Origin: UBA4615 sp964399635
Lineage (GTDB): Bacteria > Pseudomonadota > Gammaproteobacteria > Burkholderiales > Burkholderiaceae_E
Length of the DNA: 64,000 nucleotides
Direction: 5' to 3'
NCBI GenBank assembly: GCA_964399635.1
Contig: CAYNRU010000013.1
Coordinates: forward strand, 248,001 to 312,000
How positions within the stretch are numbered: the first letter of the stretch is position 1; the number at the start of each line of letters is the position of its first letter. A program made the translations under genes and the position numbers. The notes below the pieces were generated by a model. The model had not been told where the DNA came from, did no database searches, and worked only from the letters and a program-made list of their open reading frames with translations. Positions 1 to 8,688 of the stretch are shown in pieces.

Positions 1-231
1 GCCGGGCTCGCCGGTCAGCTTGCCCCAGGCCTCGGCCATGTTGGCGGCCCCGCCCTCCTGGCGGCACACCACCAGCGGCAGCGCGTCGCGCACGTCGTGC
101 AGCGCGTCGAGCACCGCGAGGAAGCTCTCGCCCGGCACGCAGAAGGCGCGGGTCGCGCCGTGCACGAGGAGCTGGTCGACGAGGATGCGCCCGCCGGTGC
201 GCGGCGCGGGAGAGTCGGGGGTGGCGGTCAT
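1..231 (-). CDS. Thiamine pyrophosphate-dependent enzyme, N-terminal fragment
   Basis: Partial gene reading from an ATG at 231 off the left edge; 77 codons are visible. After a short polar lead it shows the start of the pyrimidine-binding TPP domain of acetolactate synthase or benzoylformate decarboxylase-like enzymes: GGRILVDQLLVHGAT (residues 13-27), FCVPGES (30-36) and VVCRQEGGAANMAEAW (54-69). Glu59 sits where this family has the glutamate that activates the TPP aminopyrimidine. The substrate cannot be told from this piece. It is divergent from argG, with about 155 bp between the two starts. It is not a second Xsc: its N-terminus lacks the G-S-A-Y/F-M pattern seen in the xsc gene at 61 kb. 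Confidence 0.8.
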   Translation of the reverse strand, partial: MTATPDSPAPRTGGRILVDQLLVHGATRAFCVPGESFLAVLDALHDVRDALPLVVCRQEGGAANMAEAWGKLTGEPG

Positions 232-387
232 CGGGGGTCCGCGGTGCGTTGGATGGATGCGGCGGGTCGGCCCGCCGGACGGCGCCGCGAGATTCTCTCA
301 CGGGCCTGCGACGAATCCGGCGGCCGAAACTGGCAAAATGGCGGGGTCGCGAGTCATCGCCCACCCCACTGCCCCTGCGCCGCGCCC

Positions 388-1746
388 ATGTCCCAAGTCA
401 AGAAAGTCGTGCTCGCCTATTCCGGCGGCCTGGATACCTCGGTGATCCTGAAGTGGCTCCAGGACACCTACGGCTGCGAGGTGATCACCTTCACCGCCGA
501 CATCGGCCAGGGCGAGGAGCTCGAGCCGGCCCGCAGGAAGGCCGAGATGTTCGGCGTCAAGAAGATCTACGTCGAGGACCTGCGCGAGGAGTTCGTGCGC
601 GACTTCGTGTTCCCGATGTTCCGTGCCAACGCCCTGTACGAAGGCGAGTACCTGCTCGGCACCTCGATCGCGCGGCCGCTGATCGCCAAGCGCCTGGTCG
701 AGATCGCGCGCCGCGAGCGCGCCGACGCGATCTCCCATGGCGCCACCGGCAAGGGCAACGACCAGGTCCGCTTCGAGCTGGGCGCCTACGCGCTGATGCC
801 CGACGTCAAGGTGATCGCACCCTGGCGCGAGTGGGACCTGCTGTCGCGCGACAAGCTGCTCGCGTACGCCGACCAGCACGGCATCCCGGTCGACTACAAG
901 AAGCGCAAGGGCGAGGCGCCCTACTCCATGGACGCCAACCTGCTGCACATCTCCTTCGAGGGCGGGGTGCTCGAGGACCCGAGCCGGGCGCCGGCCGAGG
1001 ACATGTGGCGCCTGACGGTGTCGCCCGAGAAGGCACCCGCCAGGCCCGAGTTCGTCGAGATCGACTTCGAGCGCGGCGACCCGGTCGCGATCAACGGCGT
1101 GAAGATGGGCGCGGCGGCGCTGCTCACCGAGCTCAACCGGCTCGGCGGCAAGCACGGCGTGGGCCGTCTCGACCTGGTCGAGAACCGCTACGTCGGCATG
1201 AAGTCGCGCGGCTGCTACGAGACGCCCGGCGGCACCATCCTGCTGCGCGCGCACCGCGCGATCGAGTCGCTCACGCTCGACCGCGAGGTCGCGCACCTCA
1301 AGGACGACCTGATGCCGCGCTACGCGAGCCTGGTCTACAACGGCTACTGGTGGAGCCCGGAGCGCCTCACGCTGCAGGTGCTGATCGACCACACCCAGAA
1401 GGACGTCAACGGCCGAGTGATCCTCAAGCTCTTCAAGGGCAACGTGATCGTCACCAGCCGCAGCTCGGCCTACTCGCTGTTCGACACGAAGATCGCGACC
1501 TTCGACGACGACGGCGGCGCGTACAACCAGGCCGACGCCGGCGGCTTCATCAAGCTGAACGCGCTGCGCATGCGGATCGCGGGCGTCAAGGCGGCCGCGC
1601 GCGCCTCGGCCGCGAAGCCGGCGGCCAGGGCTGCGTCCGCCAGGGCGCCAGCGGCACCCGCGCCGGCGGCCAAGGCCCCCGCCGCGAAGAAGCCTGCAGC
1701 GGCCCAGCCCGCCGCCCGCAAGCCCCCGGCCGGCAAGGCACGCTGA
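388..1746 (+). CDS. argG: Argininosuccinate synthase with Ala/Pro/Lys-rich C-terminal tail
   Basis: Cytoplasmic ligase joining citrulline and aspartate with ATP to argininosuccinate, the penultimate step of arginine synthesis. The N-terminus MSQVKKVVLAYSGGLDTS carries the PP-loop ATP site (AYSGGLDTS, residues 10-18). Further family blocks are ADIGQGEE, SHGATGKGNDQVRFE and the KSRGCYETPGG stretch. The reading frame is open further upstream, but the family N-terminus fits the ATG at 388. The core ends near residue 399 (ALRMRIAG), close to the usual 400-410 residue length. About 53 more residues follow, almost only Ala, Pro, Lys and Arg (KPAA- and AKAPAAKK-like units). That tail is not part of the family fold and resembles histone H1-like disordered tails. 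Confidence 0.96.
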   Translation: MSQVKKVVLAYSGGLDTSVILKWLQDTYGCEVITFTADIGQGEELEPARRKAEMFGVKKIYVEDLREEFVRDFVFPMFRANALYEGEYLLGTSIARPLIAKRLVEIARRERADAISHGATGKGNDQVRFELGAYALMPDVKVIAPWREWDLLSRDKLLAYADQHGIPVDYKKRKGEAPYSMDANLLHISFEGGVLEDPSRAPAEDMWRLTVSPEKAPARPEFVEIDFERGDPVAINGVKMGAAALLTELNRLGGKHGVGRLDLVENRYVGMKSRGCYETPGGTILLRAHRAIESLTLDREVAHLKDDLMPRYASLVYNGYWWSPERLTLQVLIDHTQKDVNGRVILKLFKGNVIVTSRSSAYSLFDTKIATFDDDGGAYNQADAGGFIKLNALRMRIAGVKAAARASAAKPAARAASARAPAAPAPAAKAPAAKKPAAAQPAARKPPAGKAR

Positions 1747-1777
1747 GCGGCCGCGGGCTCCGCTTCGACCCGGTCCG

Positions 1778-2284
1778 ATGAGCCGCTCCGACCTGCCCGC
1801 GGGGCTGCGCATCGAGCGGCTCGACCCGCGCGACCCGCGGCACGCCGCGGCGCTGGTCGCGCTGCTCGACGGCTATGCGCGCAGCCCGACCGGCGGCGGC
1901 ACGCCGCTCGCCGACGACGCCCGGGCCCGGTTGCCGGCGGTGCTCGCCGAGCGGGCCCACTACGTCGGCCTGCTCGCCTTCGACGTCGACCTTCCGGTCG
2001 GCCTGATCAACGCCTTCGAGGGCGTGTCCACCTTCAAGGCGCGCCCGCTGCTCAACATCCACGACATCGCGGTCGCGGCGAGCCATCAGGGCCGGGGCAT
2101 CGGCAGGCGGCTGCTCGCCGAGGCTGAGGCGGTGGCACGCGAGCGCGGATGCTGCAAGCTCACGCTGGAAGCCCTCGATGGCAACACCGGCGCGATCGCC
2201 CTGTACCGCAGCGTGGGCTTCGTGGCCTACGAGCTCGACCCGGCGATGGGCCGCGCGGGCTTCCTCGAGAAGCTCCTGAACTGA
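1778..2284 (+). CDS. GNAT family N-acetyltransferase
   Basis: A 168-residue single-domain acetyltransferase that would move an acetyl group from acetyl-CoA to an amine. The CoA pyrophosphate loop QGRGIGRRLL lies at residues 104-113, preceded by the strand LLNIHDIAVAASH. After it come the helix LAEAEAVARERGC, the strand KLTLEALDGNTGAIALY and the typical tail YRSVGFVAYEL. The acceptor substrate is not evident. It begins 31 bp after argG and ends 26 bp before yajQ, so it is probably cotranscribed. No clear ribosome binding site precedes the ATG, and an alternative start inside the first dozen codons cannot be excluded. Confidence 0.9.
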   Translation: MSRSDLPAGLRIERLDPRDPRHAAALVALLDGYARSPTGGGTPLADDARARLPAVLAERAHYVGLLAFDVDLPVGLINAFEGVSTFKARPLLNIHDIAVAASHQGRGIGRRLLAEAEAVARERGCCKLTLEALDGNTGAIALYRSVGFVAYELDPAMGRAGFLEKLLN

Positions 2285-2310
2285 TCCGACCCACCCTGGA
2301 GCGCCCGACC

Positions 2311-2796
2311 ATGCCTTCATTCGATGTGCTCTGCGAAGCCAACCAGGTCGAGATCCGCAATGCGGTCGACCAGGCCAACAAGGAGATCACCAACCGCTTC
2401 GACTTCAAGGGCTCCGACGCCCGCATCGAGGTCGGCGACAAGCTGCTGACCGCCTTCGCGGACGATGACTTCAAGCTCGGCCAGGTCAAGGACGTGCTGC
2501 TGGCCAAGCTCGCCAAGCGCCGCGTCGACGTGCGCTTCCTCGACTACGGCAGCAACGAGAAGATCGGCGGCGACAAGATCAAGCAGCCGATCACCGTGCG
2601 TCACGGCGTGCCCGCCGACGCCGCCAAGAAGATCGTGCGCGCGGTCAAGGACGCCAAGCTCAAGGTCCAGGCGTCGATCCAGGGCGACACGGTGCGGGTC
2701 ACCGGCGCCAAGCGCGACGACCTGCAGGCCGCGATCGCACTGATCCGCCAGGACACGGTCGAGCTGCCGCTCACCTTCGGCAACTTCCGCGACTGA
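2311..2796 (+). CDS. yajQ: YajQ family nucleotide-binding protein
   Basis: 161 residues, the full family length. It starts MPSFDVLCEANQVEIRNAVD and has the conserved NKEITNRFDFKGSDARIE block, then SNEKIGGDKIKQPITV and the C-terminal ELPLTFGNFRD. The family has two RNP-like ferredoxin folds and binds nucleotides; members in Xanthomonas and Pseudomonas have been described as cyclic-di-GMP effectors. Whether this one binds cyclic-di-GMP is inference from family. The start at 2311 is preceded by GGAG about 10 nt upstream. The frame is open further back inside the GNAT gene, but that extension is not YajQ-like. Confidence 0.95.
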   Translation: MPSFDVLCEANQVEIRNAVDQANKEITNRFDFKGSDARIEVGDKLLTAFADDDFKLGQVKDVLLAKLAKRRVDVRFLDYGSNEKIGGDKIKQPITVRHGVPADAAKKIVRAVKDAKLKVQASIQGDTVRVTGAKRDDLQAAIALIRQDTVELPLTFGNFRD

Positions 2797-2815
2797 CGCG
2801 CGCAGGCCCGGCGCG

Positions 2816-3625
2816 ATGGATGCAATGGACGCGCCGCCTGGCCTGACGCCGTTGCGCGTCGACGGCGTGGACGTCGGCTGGCTGGGCGAGGACTGGCTCG
2901 CCCGCGCGCTCGAGTCGCCCACGCCCTTCGAGATGCGCGACGGCGCGCTGTGCCTGATGCCGGCGCTGCAGACCTTCGCCGGCCGCTCGGCCGCGCTGTC
3001 GCGCTGGGGCGAGCAGGCCCGCCGGCGCTGGGACCTGCCCAGCTGGCGGGACGAGCGGATGGTGGTCCACGACGCAGAGCGGCCGCTGTTCGGCGTGGAG
3101 CGGGCGCTGCTGCGCCCTTTCGGCCTGATGCTGCGCTCGGTCCTCGCCTGCGGCTTCACGCTCACCGCTGCCGGGCCGCTGCTGTGGGTCGCGCGCCGCG
3201 CTCGCAGCAAGCCGGTCGACCCAGGCCTCCTGGACGCGATGGTGGGAGGCGGCATACCCGGCATGGACGGCGTGCACGCCACGCTGGTCCGCGAATGCGA
3301 CGAGGAGGCCGGCATCCCCGAGGCACTCGCGCGGCATGCCCGACCGGCCGGCTCGCTCGAGGTGTGCTACCCCACCACGTACGACGGCCTGCCGGCGCTG
3401 CACCGCGAGTCGGTCACGCTGTTCGAGCTGGAGCTGCCGCCGTCCTTCCTGCCGATGCCCCGGGACGGCGAGCACGAGGCCATCCTGCCGATGATCCCCA
3501 ACGAGGCACTCGCATCGATCGAGGCGGGCGGCTGGACCCGCGACGGCGCGCAAGCCACCGTCGACCTGATCCTGCGGCGCGGCTGGATGCCCGCCGCGGC
3601 GGGGCGGACGACGCAGGGCGACTGA
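2816..3625 (+). CDS. Nudix hydrolase with DUF4743-type N-terminal domain
   Basis: A 269-residue protein. The first ~115 residues resemble the DUF4743 domain found ahead of Nudix domains in proteins once annotated as thiamine-pyrophosphokinase-like. The Nudix box lies at about residues 144-167, around GVHATLVRECDEEAGI. It keeps the R-E-x-x-E-E-x-G-I core, but the first conserved Glu is Asp. It is expected to hydrolyse a nucleoside-diphosphate-linked or thiamine-diphosphate-type substrate; the true substrate is not known from sequence. It starts 19 bp after yajQ, suggesting one transcript. A second in-frame ATG nine bases downstream could be the start instead. Confidence 0.85.
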   Translation: MDAMDAPPGLTPLRVDGVDVGWLGEDWLARALESPTPFEMRDGALCLMPALQTFAGRSAALSRWGEQARRRWDLPSWRDERMVVHDAERPLFGVERALLRPFGLMLRSVLACGFTLTAAGPLLWVARRARSKPVDPGLLDAMVGGGIPGMDGVHATLVRECDEEAGIPEALARHARPAGSLEVCYPTTYDGLPALHRESVTLFELELPPSFLPMPRDGEHEAILPMIPNEALASIEAGGWTRDGAQATVDLILRRGWMPAAAGRTTQGD

Positions 3626-3741
3626 GCCTCGGGCCGGCGCCGCATGCCGGTGGCCGGACAGCGCCCGCCGACCGGCGGCGTCCCGGGCCTCGGCGCCCCG
3701 CCGTACCATCGTCGCGACGGGTCCGATGCCCGCGGACCGCC

Positions 3742-4374
3742 GTGACGCCCAGACCCCTGCTCCAGACCCTGCTCCTCCTCGCCAGCGCGTCAGCCGGCGC
3801 CACCGACGTCGCGGTGGTGGGCGTGTTCCCGGGCAAGGCGGTGCTGGTCATCGACGGCGGCGGGCCCTACACGGTGCCGGTGGGCGGCGCGCGCGGACCG
3901 GTGCGCGTGGTGTCGGTCGACGAAGGCAGCGCGGTGCTCGAGCTGGACGGCCGGCGGGCCAGCCTGCCGGTGGGCGCCGCGCCGATGCGCGCCGAGCCCG
4001 ACGCCGGCATGCGCGTCGTGCTCGCGCCGGATGCGCGCGGCCACTACATCGCGCAGGGCGCCGTCAACGGTGCTTCGCTGCGCTTCCTGGTGGACACCGG
4101 GGCTACCGCGGTGACGATCCCCGGCGAGTTCGCCCGCCGGGCCGGCATCGATGCGTCGCGGGGCCAGCCGGTGCTGGTCTCGACCGCCAACGGCCAGGTC
4201 GCGGCACGCCGCGTGCGCCTCGACCGGGTATCGCTCGGCTCGCTCGTGATCTACCAGGTGGATGCCATCGTGCAGGAGGGGCTCGGCGAGTACGCGCTGC
4301 TGGGCATGAGCTTCCTGAACCGCACCGACCTGCGCCGCGACGGCGACCGCCTGGTGCTGACCCGGCGCTACTGA
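3742..4374 (+). CDS. Retropepsin-like aspartic protease, secreted or membrane-anchored
   Basis: About 210 residues from a GTG at 3742. That start gives an N-terminal hydrophobic segment (PLLQTLLLLASASAGA) that works as a signal peptide or anchor. The active-site motif DTGA is at residues 118-121, in FLVDTGATAVTIP. The second half has LGSLVIYQVDAIV and the hydrophobic-hydrophobic-glycine end ALLGMSFLNR, as in the clan AA, TIGR02281-like bacterial retropepsins. These proteins carry one Asp motif and act as dimers. The target is unknown. The 116-bp gap upstream is larger than between the preceding genes, so it may have its own promoter. It converges on folE2. Confidence 0.85.
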   Translation: MTPRPLLQTLLLLASASAGATDVAVVGVFPGKAVLVIDGGGPYTVPVGGARGPVRVVSVDEGSAVLELDGRRASLPVGAAPMRAEPDAGMRVVLAPDARGHYIAQGAVNGASLRFLVDTGATAVTIPGEFARRAGIDASRGQPVLVSTANGQVAARRVRLDRVSLGSLVIYQVDAIVQEGLGEYALLGMSFLNRTDLRRDGDRLVLTRRY

Positions 4375-4396
4375 CGGCCGGCAGGGCCGGGCGGGG

Positions 4397-5215
4397 TCAG
4401 GACTCGATCCGCGCGTACGCCGAGTGGTTGTGGATCGACTCGAAGTTCTCGCCTTCGACCACGAAGCCCGTGACGCCCGGCACCTCGCGCACCGTGGCCG
4501 CGACGTCGCGCACCAGGTCCTCGACGAACTTGGGGTTGTCGTAGGCCCGCTCTGTGACGTGCTTCTCGTCGACCCGCTTGAGCAGCCCGTACAGCTCGCA
4601 GGAAGCCTGCTGCTCGATGCGCGCGATCAGCGCCGCCACGTCGAGCGTGGCGCCCGGGGCGAGACGCGCCTGCACCGTGAGGTGCGAGCGCTGGTTGTGG
4701 GCACCGTACTCACTGATGCTCTTGGAGCACGGGCACAGGCTGGTCACCGGCACCAGCACCTGCACGGTCACCTGCGGCGCGTCGCGCGGGCCGTCGACGG
4801 TCAGCGACAGCTCGTAGTCGAGCAGGCTCTCGACGCCCGACACCGGCGCGGTCTTGTTGACGAAGAGCGGGAACGCGAGCTCGATGCGGCCGGAGTCGGC
4901 GTCCAGGAGCCCGAGCATCTCGCCGTGCAGCGGGCGCATCGCGTCGAGCGACAGGTTCCGGCCCGAGCGCTCGATCAGCGCGATGAACCGGGACATGTGC
5001 GTGCCCTTCTGGTCGGCGGGCAGCGCGACGTACAGGCTCCACGCCGCGACCGTCGGCATCGCCTCGGCGCCCGATCGCCAGAGCATCGGGTAACGCAGAC
5101 CGCGCACGCCCACCCGCTGTATCGGCTGGCTGCGGTGGTCGGCGCTGCCCTGCACGTCGGGCATCGCCCGATCGAGCCCGGCGGGCGAGGCGACCTGGGG
5201 ATCGCGGAAGTTCAT
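4397..5215 (-). CDS. folE2: GTP cyclohydrolase FolE2 (type IB)
   Basis: 272 residues. It converts GTP to 7,8-dihydroneopterin triphosphate for tetrahydrofolate and is the metal-flexible, zinc-independent alternative to FolE. The family signature VPVTSLCPCSKSISEYGAHNQRS contains the metal-binding Cys in CPCSK and the catalytic His region. The C-terminus keeps ENFESIHNHSAYARIES. The ATG at 5215 follows a strong GAGGAG five nucleotides upstream, which decides the start. It is the last gene of the xseB-ispA-dxs-folE2 run, 79 bp after dxs; this order is usual in Burkholderiales. Confidence 0.95.
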   Translation of the reverse strand: MNFRDPQVASPAGLDRAMPDVQGSADHRSQPIQRVGVRGLRYPMLWRSGAEAMPTVAAWSLYVALPADQKGTHMSRFIALIERSGRNLSLDAMRPLHGEMLGLLDADSGRIELAFPLFVNKTAPVSGVESLLDYELSLTVDGPRDAPQVTVQVLVPVTSLCPCSKSISEYGAHNQRSHLTVQARLAPGATLDVAALIARIEQQASCELYGLLKRVDEKHVTERAYDNPKFVEDLVRDVAATVREVPGVTGFVVEGENFESIHNHSAYARIES

Positions 5216-5294
5216 CACGGCTCCTCGATGTGATGCGCCGACGACCGCAGCGCAGGCGCTGCGGATCGGCGGCCGCGCCCGCCCGGTCGCCCGG

Positions 5295-7211
5295 TCAACG
5301 GCTGGCGACCAGCCTGGGCGCCCCGTCTGTGGACAGCAGTTCGGCGAATCGCTCGCGCACCGAGCGCTCGATCCCGGTGGCGTCGAGGCCCTCCAGGCGC
5401 AGCAGCAAGCCCGGGTCGCCGTGGTCGATGAAGTGGTCCCGCAGGCCGAGCTGCAGCACCGGGCGCCCGATCCCCGCCGCGGCCATCGCCTCGAGGCAGG
5501 CACTGCCCGCGCCGCCGGCGATCGCGGCCTCCTCGACGGTCACGAAGGCGTCGTGCGTGCGGGCCAACTCCTCGATCATCGCCGCATCGACCGGCTTGAC
5601 CCAGCGCATGTTGACCACGGTCGCATCGAGCGCCTCGCCGGCGACGAGCGCCGGATGCACCATCGACCCGAACGCGAGGAAGGCGATGCGCCGCCCCTTG
5701 CGCCGCAGCTCCGCCCGGCCCAAGGGCAGCTCGGTCAGGTCCTTGAGCACCTCGACGCCGACGCCCGAGCCGCGCGGGTAGCGCACCGCGCTCGGCCCGT
5801 CGTGGCGGAACGCGGTGTAGAGCATCTGGCGGCACTCGTTCTCGTCGGACGGCGCGAGCACGACCATGTTGGGGATGCAGCGCAGGTAGGCGTGGTCGTA
5901 CGCGCCCGCGTGCGTCGCGCCGTCGGCGCCCACCAGGCCCGCCCGATCGAGCGCGAACAGCACCGGCAGGTTCTGCAGCGCGACGTCGTGGATCAGCTGG
6001 TCGTAGCCGCGCTGCAGGAAGGTCGAGTAGATCGCGACCACCGGGCGCGCGCCCTCGCAGGCCAGGCCGGCCGCGAAGGTCACCGCGTGCTGCTCGGCGA
6101 TGCCGACGTCGAAGTAGCGGGTCGGAAAGCGCCGCTCGAACTCGACCAACCCCGAGCCCTCGCGCATCGCGGGGGTGATGCCGACCAGCCGGTCGTCGAG
6201 CGCCGCCATGTCGCAGATCCAGTCGCCGAACACCTGGGTGTAGCTCGGCTTGCCGCCGCCGGCGGCCTTCTTGATGCCCTCCTCGGGGTCGAACTTGCCG
6301 GGGCCGTGATACAGCACCGGGTCGGCCTCGGCCAGCTTGTAGCCCTGCCCCTTGCGGGTGATGACGTGCAGGAACACCGGCCCGTGCATCTCGCGCAGGT
6401 TCTGCAGGGTGGGGATCAGCGCATCGAGGTCGTGGCCGTCGATGGGGCCGAAGTAGTTGAACCCGAACTCCTCGAACATCGTGGCGGGCACCACCATGCC
6501 CTTGGCGTGCTCCTCGAGCCGGCGCGCCAGCTCGTAGACCGGGGGCACCTTGGAGAGCACGCTGCGCGCGACGTCGCGCGCGAGGGTGACCTGGCGGCCC
6601 GACAGGATGCGGGCCAGGTCCTTGTTGAGCGCGCCGACCGGCGGCGAGATCGACATGTCGTTGTCGTTGAGCACCACCAGCAGGTCGATGTCCTGCATGA
6701 CGCCGGCGTTGTTCATCGCCTCGAAGGCCATGCCGGCGGTCATCGCCCCGTCGCCGATCACCGCGACATGGCGGCGCCGGCCCGGGCCCTTGTTCTCGCC
6801 CTTGTTGCGCGACGCGACGGCCATGCCGAGCGCCGCCGAGATCGAGGTCGAGGAGTGGGCGGTGCCGAAGGTGTCGTACTGGCTCTCGCTGCGGCGCGGG
6901 AAGCCGGAGATGCCGCCATGCTGGCGCAGCCTGTTCATGCCCTCGCGCCGGCCGGTCAGGATCTTGTGCGGGTAGGACTGGTGGCCGACGTCCCACACGA
7001 TGCGGTCGCGCGGCGTGTCGAACACGTAGTGCAGCGCGATCGAGAGCTCGACGGTGCCGAGGTTCGAGGACAGGTGCCCGCCGGTGCGGGACACCGAATC
7101 GAGGATGAAGGTGCGCAGCTGCTCGGCGAGAACGGGCAGGCGCGCGCGCTCGAGCTTGCGCAGCACGGCCGGTTCCTGGATCTTGTCGAGTAGGGAAAAA
7201 TCGGTCGTCAT
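5295..7211 (-). CDS. dxs: 1-deoxy-D-xylulose-5-phosphate synthase
   Basis: A 638-residue TPP enzyme condensing pyruvate and glyceraldehyde 3-phosphate, the first step of the MEP isoprenoid pathway. The TPP/Mg motif GDGAMTAGMAFEAMNN starts near residue 152. The transketolase pyrimidine domain has DVGIAEQHAVTFAAGLA and DRAGLVGADGATHAG near residue 425, and the C-terminal domain ends normally. N-terminal MTTDFSLLDKI and HLSSNLGTVELSIALHYVFDTP fix the start at 7211, behind AGGGA. Full length for the family. It lies 49 bp after ispA, so isoprenoid precursor and prenyl diphosphate synthesis are expressed together. Confidence 0.97.
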   Translation of the reverse strand: MTTDFSLLDKIQEPAVLRKLERARLPVLAEQLRTFILDSVSRTGGHLSSNLGTVELSIALHYVFDTPRDRIVWDVGHQSYPHKILTGRREGMNRLRQHGGISGFPRRSESQYDTFGTAHSSTSISAALGMAVASRNKGENKGPGRRRHVAVIGDGAMTAGMAFEAMNNAGVMQDIDLLVVLNDNDMSISPPVGALNKDLARILSGRQVTLARDVARSVLSKVPPVYELARRLEEHAKGMVVPATMFEEFGFNYFGPIDGHDLDALIPTLQNLREMHGPVFLHVITRKGQGYKLAEADPVLYHGPGKFDPEEGIKKAAGGGKPSYTQVFGDWICDMAALDDRLVGITPAMREGSGLVEFERRFPTRYFDVGIAEQHAVTFAAGLACEGARPVVAIYSTFLQRGYDQLIHDVALQNLPVLFALDRAGLVGADGATHAGAYDHAYLRCIPNMVVLAPSDENECRQMLYTAFRHDGPSAVRYPRGSGVGVEVLKDLTELPLGRAELRRKGRRIAFLAFGSMVHPALVAGEALDATVVNMRWVKPVDAAMIEELARTHDAFVTVEEAAIAGGAGSACLEAMAAAGIGRPVLQLGLRDHFIDHGDPGLLLRLEGLDATGIERSVRERFAELLSTDGAPRLVASR

Positions 7212-7260
7212 GGTCGGTCCCTGTGGTCCTTGCCCATCCTTGGTGCTCAGCCCGCGGCCG

Positions 7261-8187
7261 TCAAGAGCGGCGCAGGACGATCAGGTCGGCGAGCGCCCCG
7301 AGCCTGTGCCCTCGTTCGCCGAAGCGGGCGAGCGCGTCGTGCGCCTGTGCGCGCAGCGCGGCTGCGAGTTCGCGCGCGCCGGCCAGCCCCATCAGCGACA
7401 CGTAGGTCGGCTTGTTCTGCTCGGCGTCCTTGCCGGCGGTCTTGCCGAGCGTGGCGCTGTCGGCCTCGACGTCGAGGATATCGTCGACGACCTGGAACGC
7501 CAGGCCCACGGCCGCGCAGTAGTCGTCGAGCGCCCCGCTGCCGGCGGCGTCGAGCGGCTCGCCGCACCAGGCGCCGAGCCGCACCGACGCGCGCAGCATT
7601 GCGCCCGTCTTGCGGCGGTGCATGTCCTCCAGCGCGTCGCGCCCGAGGCTCGCGCCGACGGCGGCGAGGTCGATCGCCTGGCCGCCTGCCATGCCGGGGG
7701 ATCCCGCCGCGTCGGCCAGCTCCAGGCACATGCGCACCGCCGCCGACGCCGGCACGCCGTGGCCGGCGGCCTCCGCCGCCGCCCTGAAGGCCAGCGCCTG
7801 CAGCGCGTCGCCCACCAGCATCGCGAGCGCCTCGCCGTAGACGACGTGGACCGTGGGCTTGCCTCGGCGAAGGACGTCGTCGTCCATGCACGGCATGTCG
7901 TCGTGGACCAGCGAATACGCGTGGATCAGCTCCACCGCGCAGCCCGCGCGGTCGAGCGCCGCGGCGGGTGCGCCGGTGAGCTCGCCCGCCGCGTGGGCGA
8001 GCAGCGGGCGCACGCGCTTGCCGCCGCCCAGCACCGCATAGCGCATCGCCTCGTGCAGCCGGACCAGCGCCGGGCCGCCGGGCTCGCCCGCCGCGCCCGG
8101 CCGCGGCAGCAGGACCTGCAGGCAGGCCTCGGTGCGCGCCAGCACGGCAGCGGACCAGCCGGACAGGTCGGTGCCCGCCGCGCTCAT
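7261..8187 (-). CDS. ispA: Polyprenyl synthetase (farnesyl/geranyl diphosphate synthase type)
   Basis: 308 residues. Adds isopentenyl diphosphate units to an allylic diphosphate, giving mainly farnesyl diphosphate for quinones and undecaprenyl phosphate. The first Asp-rich motif (HDDMPCMDDD, with the two-residue insert typical of bacterial IspA) is near residues 94-103, followed by LRRGKPTVH. The second (VVDDILDVEAD) is near residue 232. The ATG overlaps the xseB stop codon in an ATGA, so translation is probably coupled. The 3' end is 49 bp from dxs. Confidence 0.95.
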   Translation of the reverse strand: MSAAGTDLSGWSAAVLARTEACLQVLLPRPGAAGEPGGPALVRLHEAMRYAVLGGGKRVRPLLAHAAGELTGAPAAALDRAGCAVELIHAYSLVHDDMPCMDDDVLRRGKPTVHVVYGEALAMLVGDALQALAFRAAAEAAGHGVPASAAVRMCLELADAAGSPGMAGGQAIDLAAVGASLGRDALEDMHRRKTGAMLRASVRLGAWCGEPLDAAGSGALDDYCAAVGLAFQVVDDILDVEADSATLGKTAGKDAEQNKPTYVSLMGLAGARELAAALRAQAHDALARFGERGHRLGALADLIVLRRS

Positions 8188-8435
8188 CCCTCGACCCGTC
8201 CCTCGGGTTCGAAAGGCCGCAGCAGGTCGCCCTCGAGCACCTTGACCTGCTGCTGCACGCTCGCGAGGCCGTCCCGGCAGAAACCCACGAGCAGGGCGCC
8301 GCGCCGGTACGCATCGAGCGACTGCTCGAGCGTCAGCGTGCCCGCTTCCATCTTCTGCACCAGGGCCTCGAGCTCGGCGAGCGCCGCCTCGAACGAGGCG
8401 GGCCGATCGTCGACGGGCCGGTCGGGTTTAGCCAT
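8184..8435 (-). CDS. xseB: Exodeoxyribonuclease VII small subunit
   Basis: 83 residues. Small subunit of exonuclease VII, which degrades single-stranded DNA from both ends together with XseA (not in the window). It has the family helix pair SFEAALAELEALVQKMEAGTLTLEQSLDAYRRG with E-x-G-x-L-x-L-E, then a helix continuing to FCRDGLASVQQQVKVLEG. First gene of the xseB-ispA-dxs-folE2 run; its stop overlaps the ispA start by four bases. The 253 bp upstream separate it from the divergent Rieske gene and must hold the promoters for both directions. Confidence 0.93.
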   Translation of the reverse strand: MAKPDRPVDDRPASFEAALAELEALVQKMEAGTLTLEQSLDAYRRGALLVGFCRDGLASVQQQVKVLEGDLLRPFEPEGRVEG

Positions 8436-8688
8436 CGTTTAGGGCCGGCAGCGTCATCCCCCCGGGGAAGCCGCGACCGTCACATGTCAAAGCTCAATTT
8501 TACGCCGGAATCGCCGCCCCGGCCGCAGGGGGCCGCGACGATCAGGGGAAGGGCTGCAATTCCCGCCTCCCCGAGGGCCGCATCGATGCCCCGGCACGGG
8601 ATTGGGGTTAGACTTGCCGGCCATTTTTGTCCCGGGCAATCGAAGGGACTCCTTTCAACGCAGTCAGCCTCGTCCAGGAGGTCGGATC

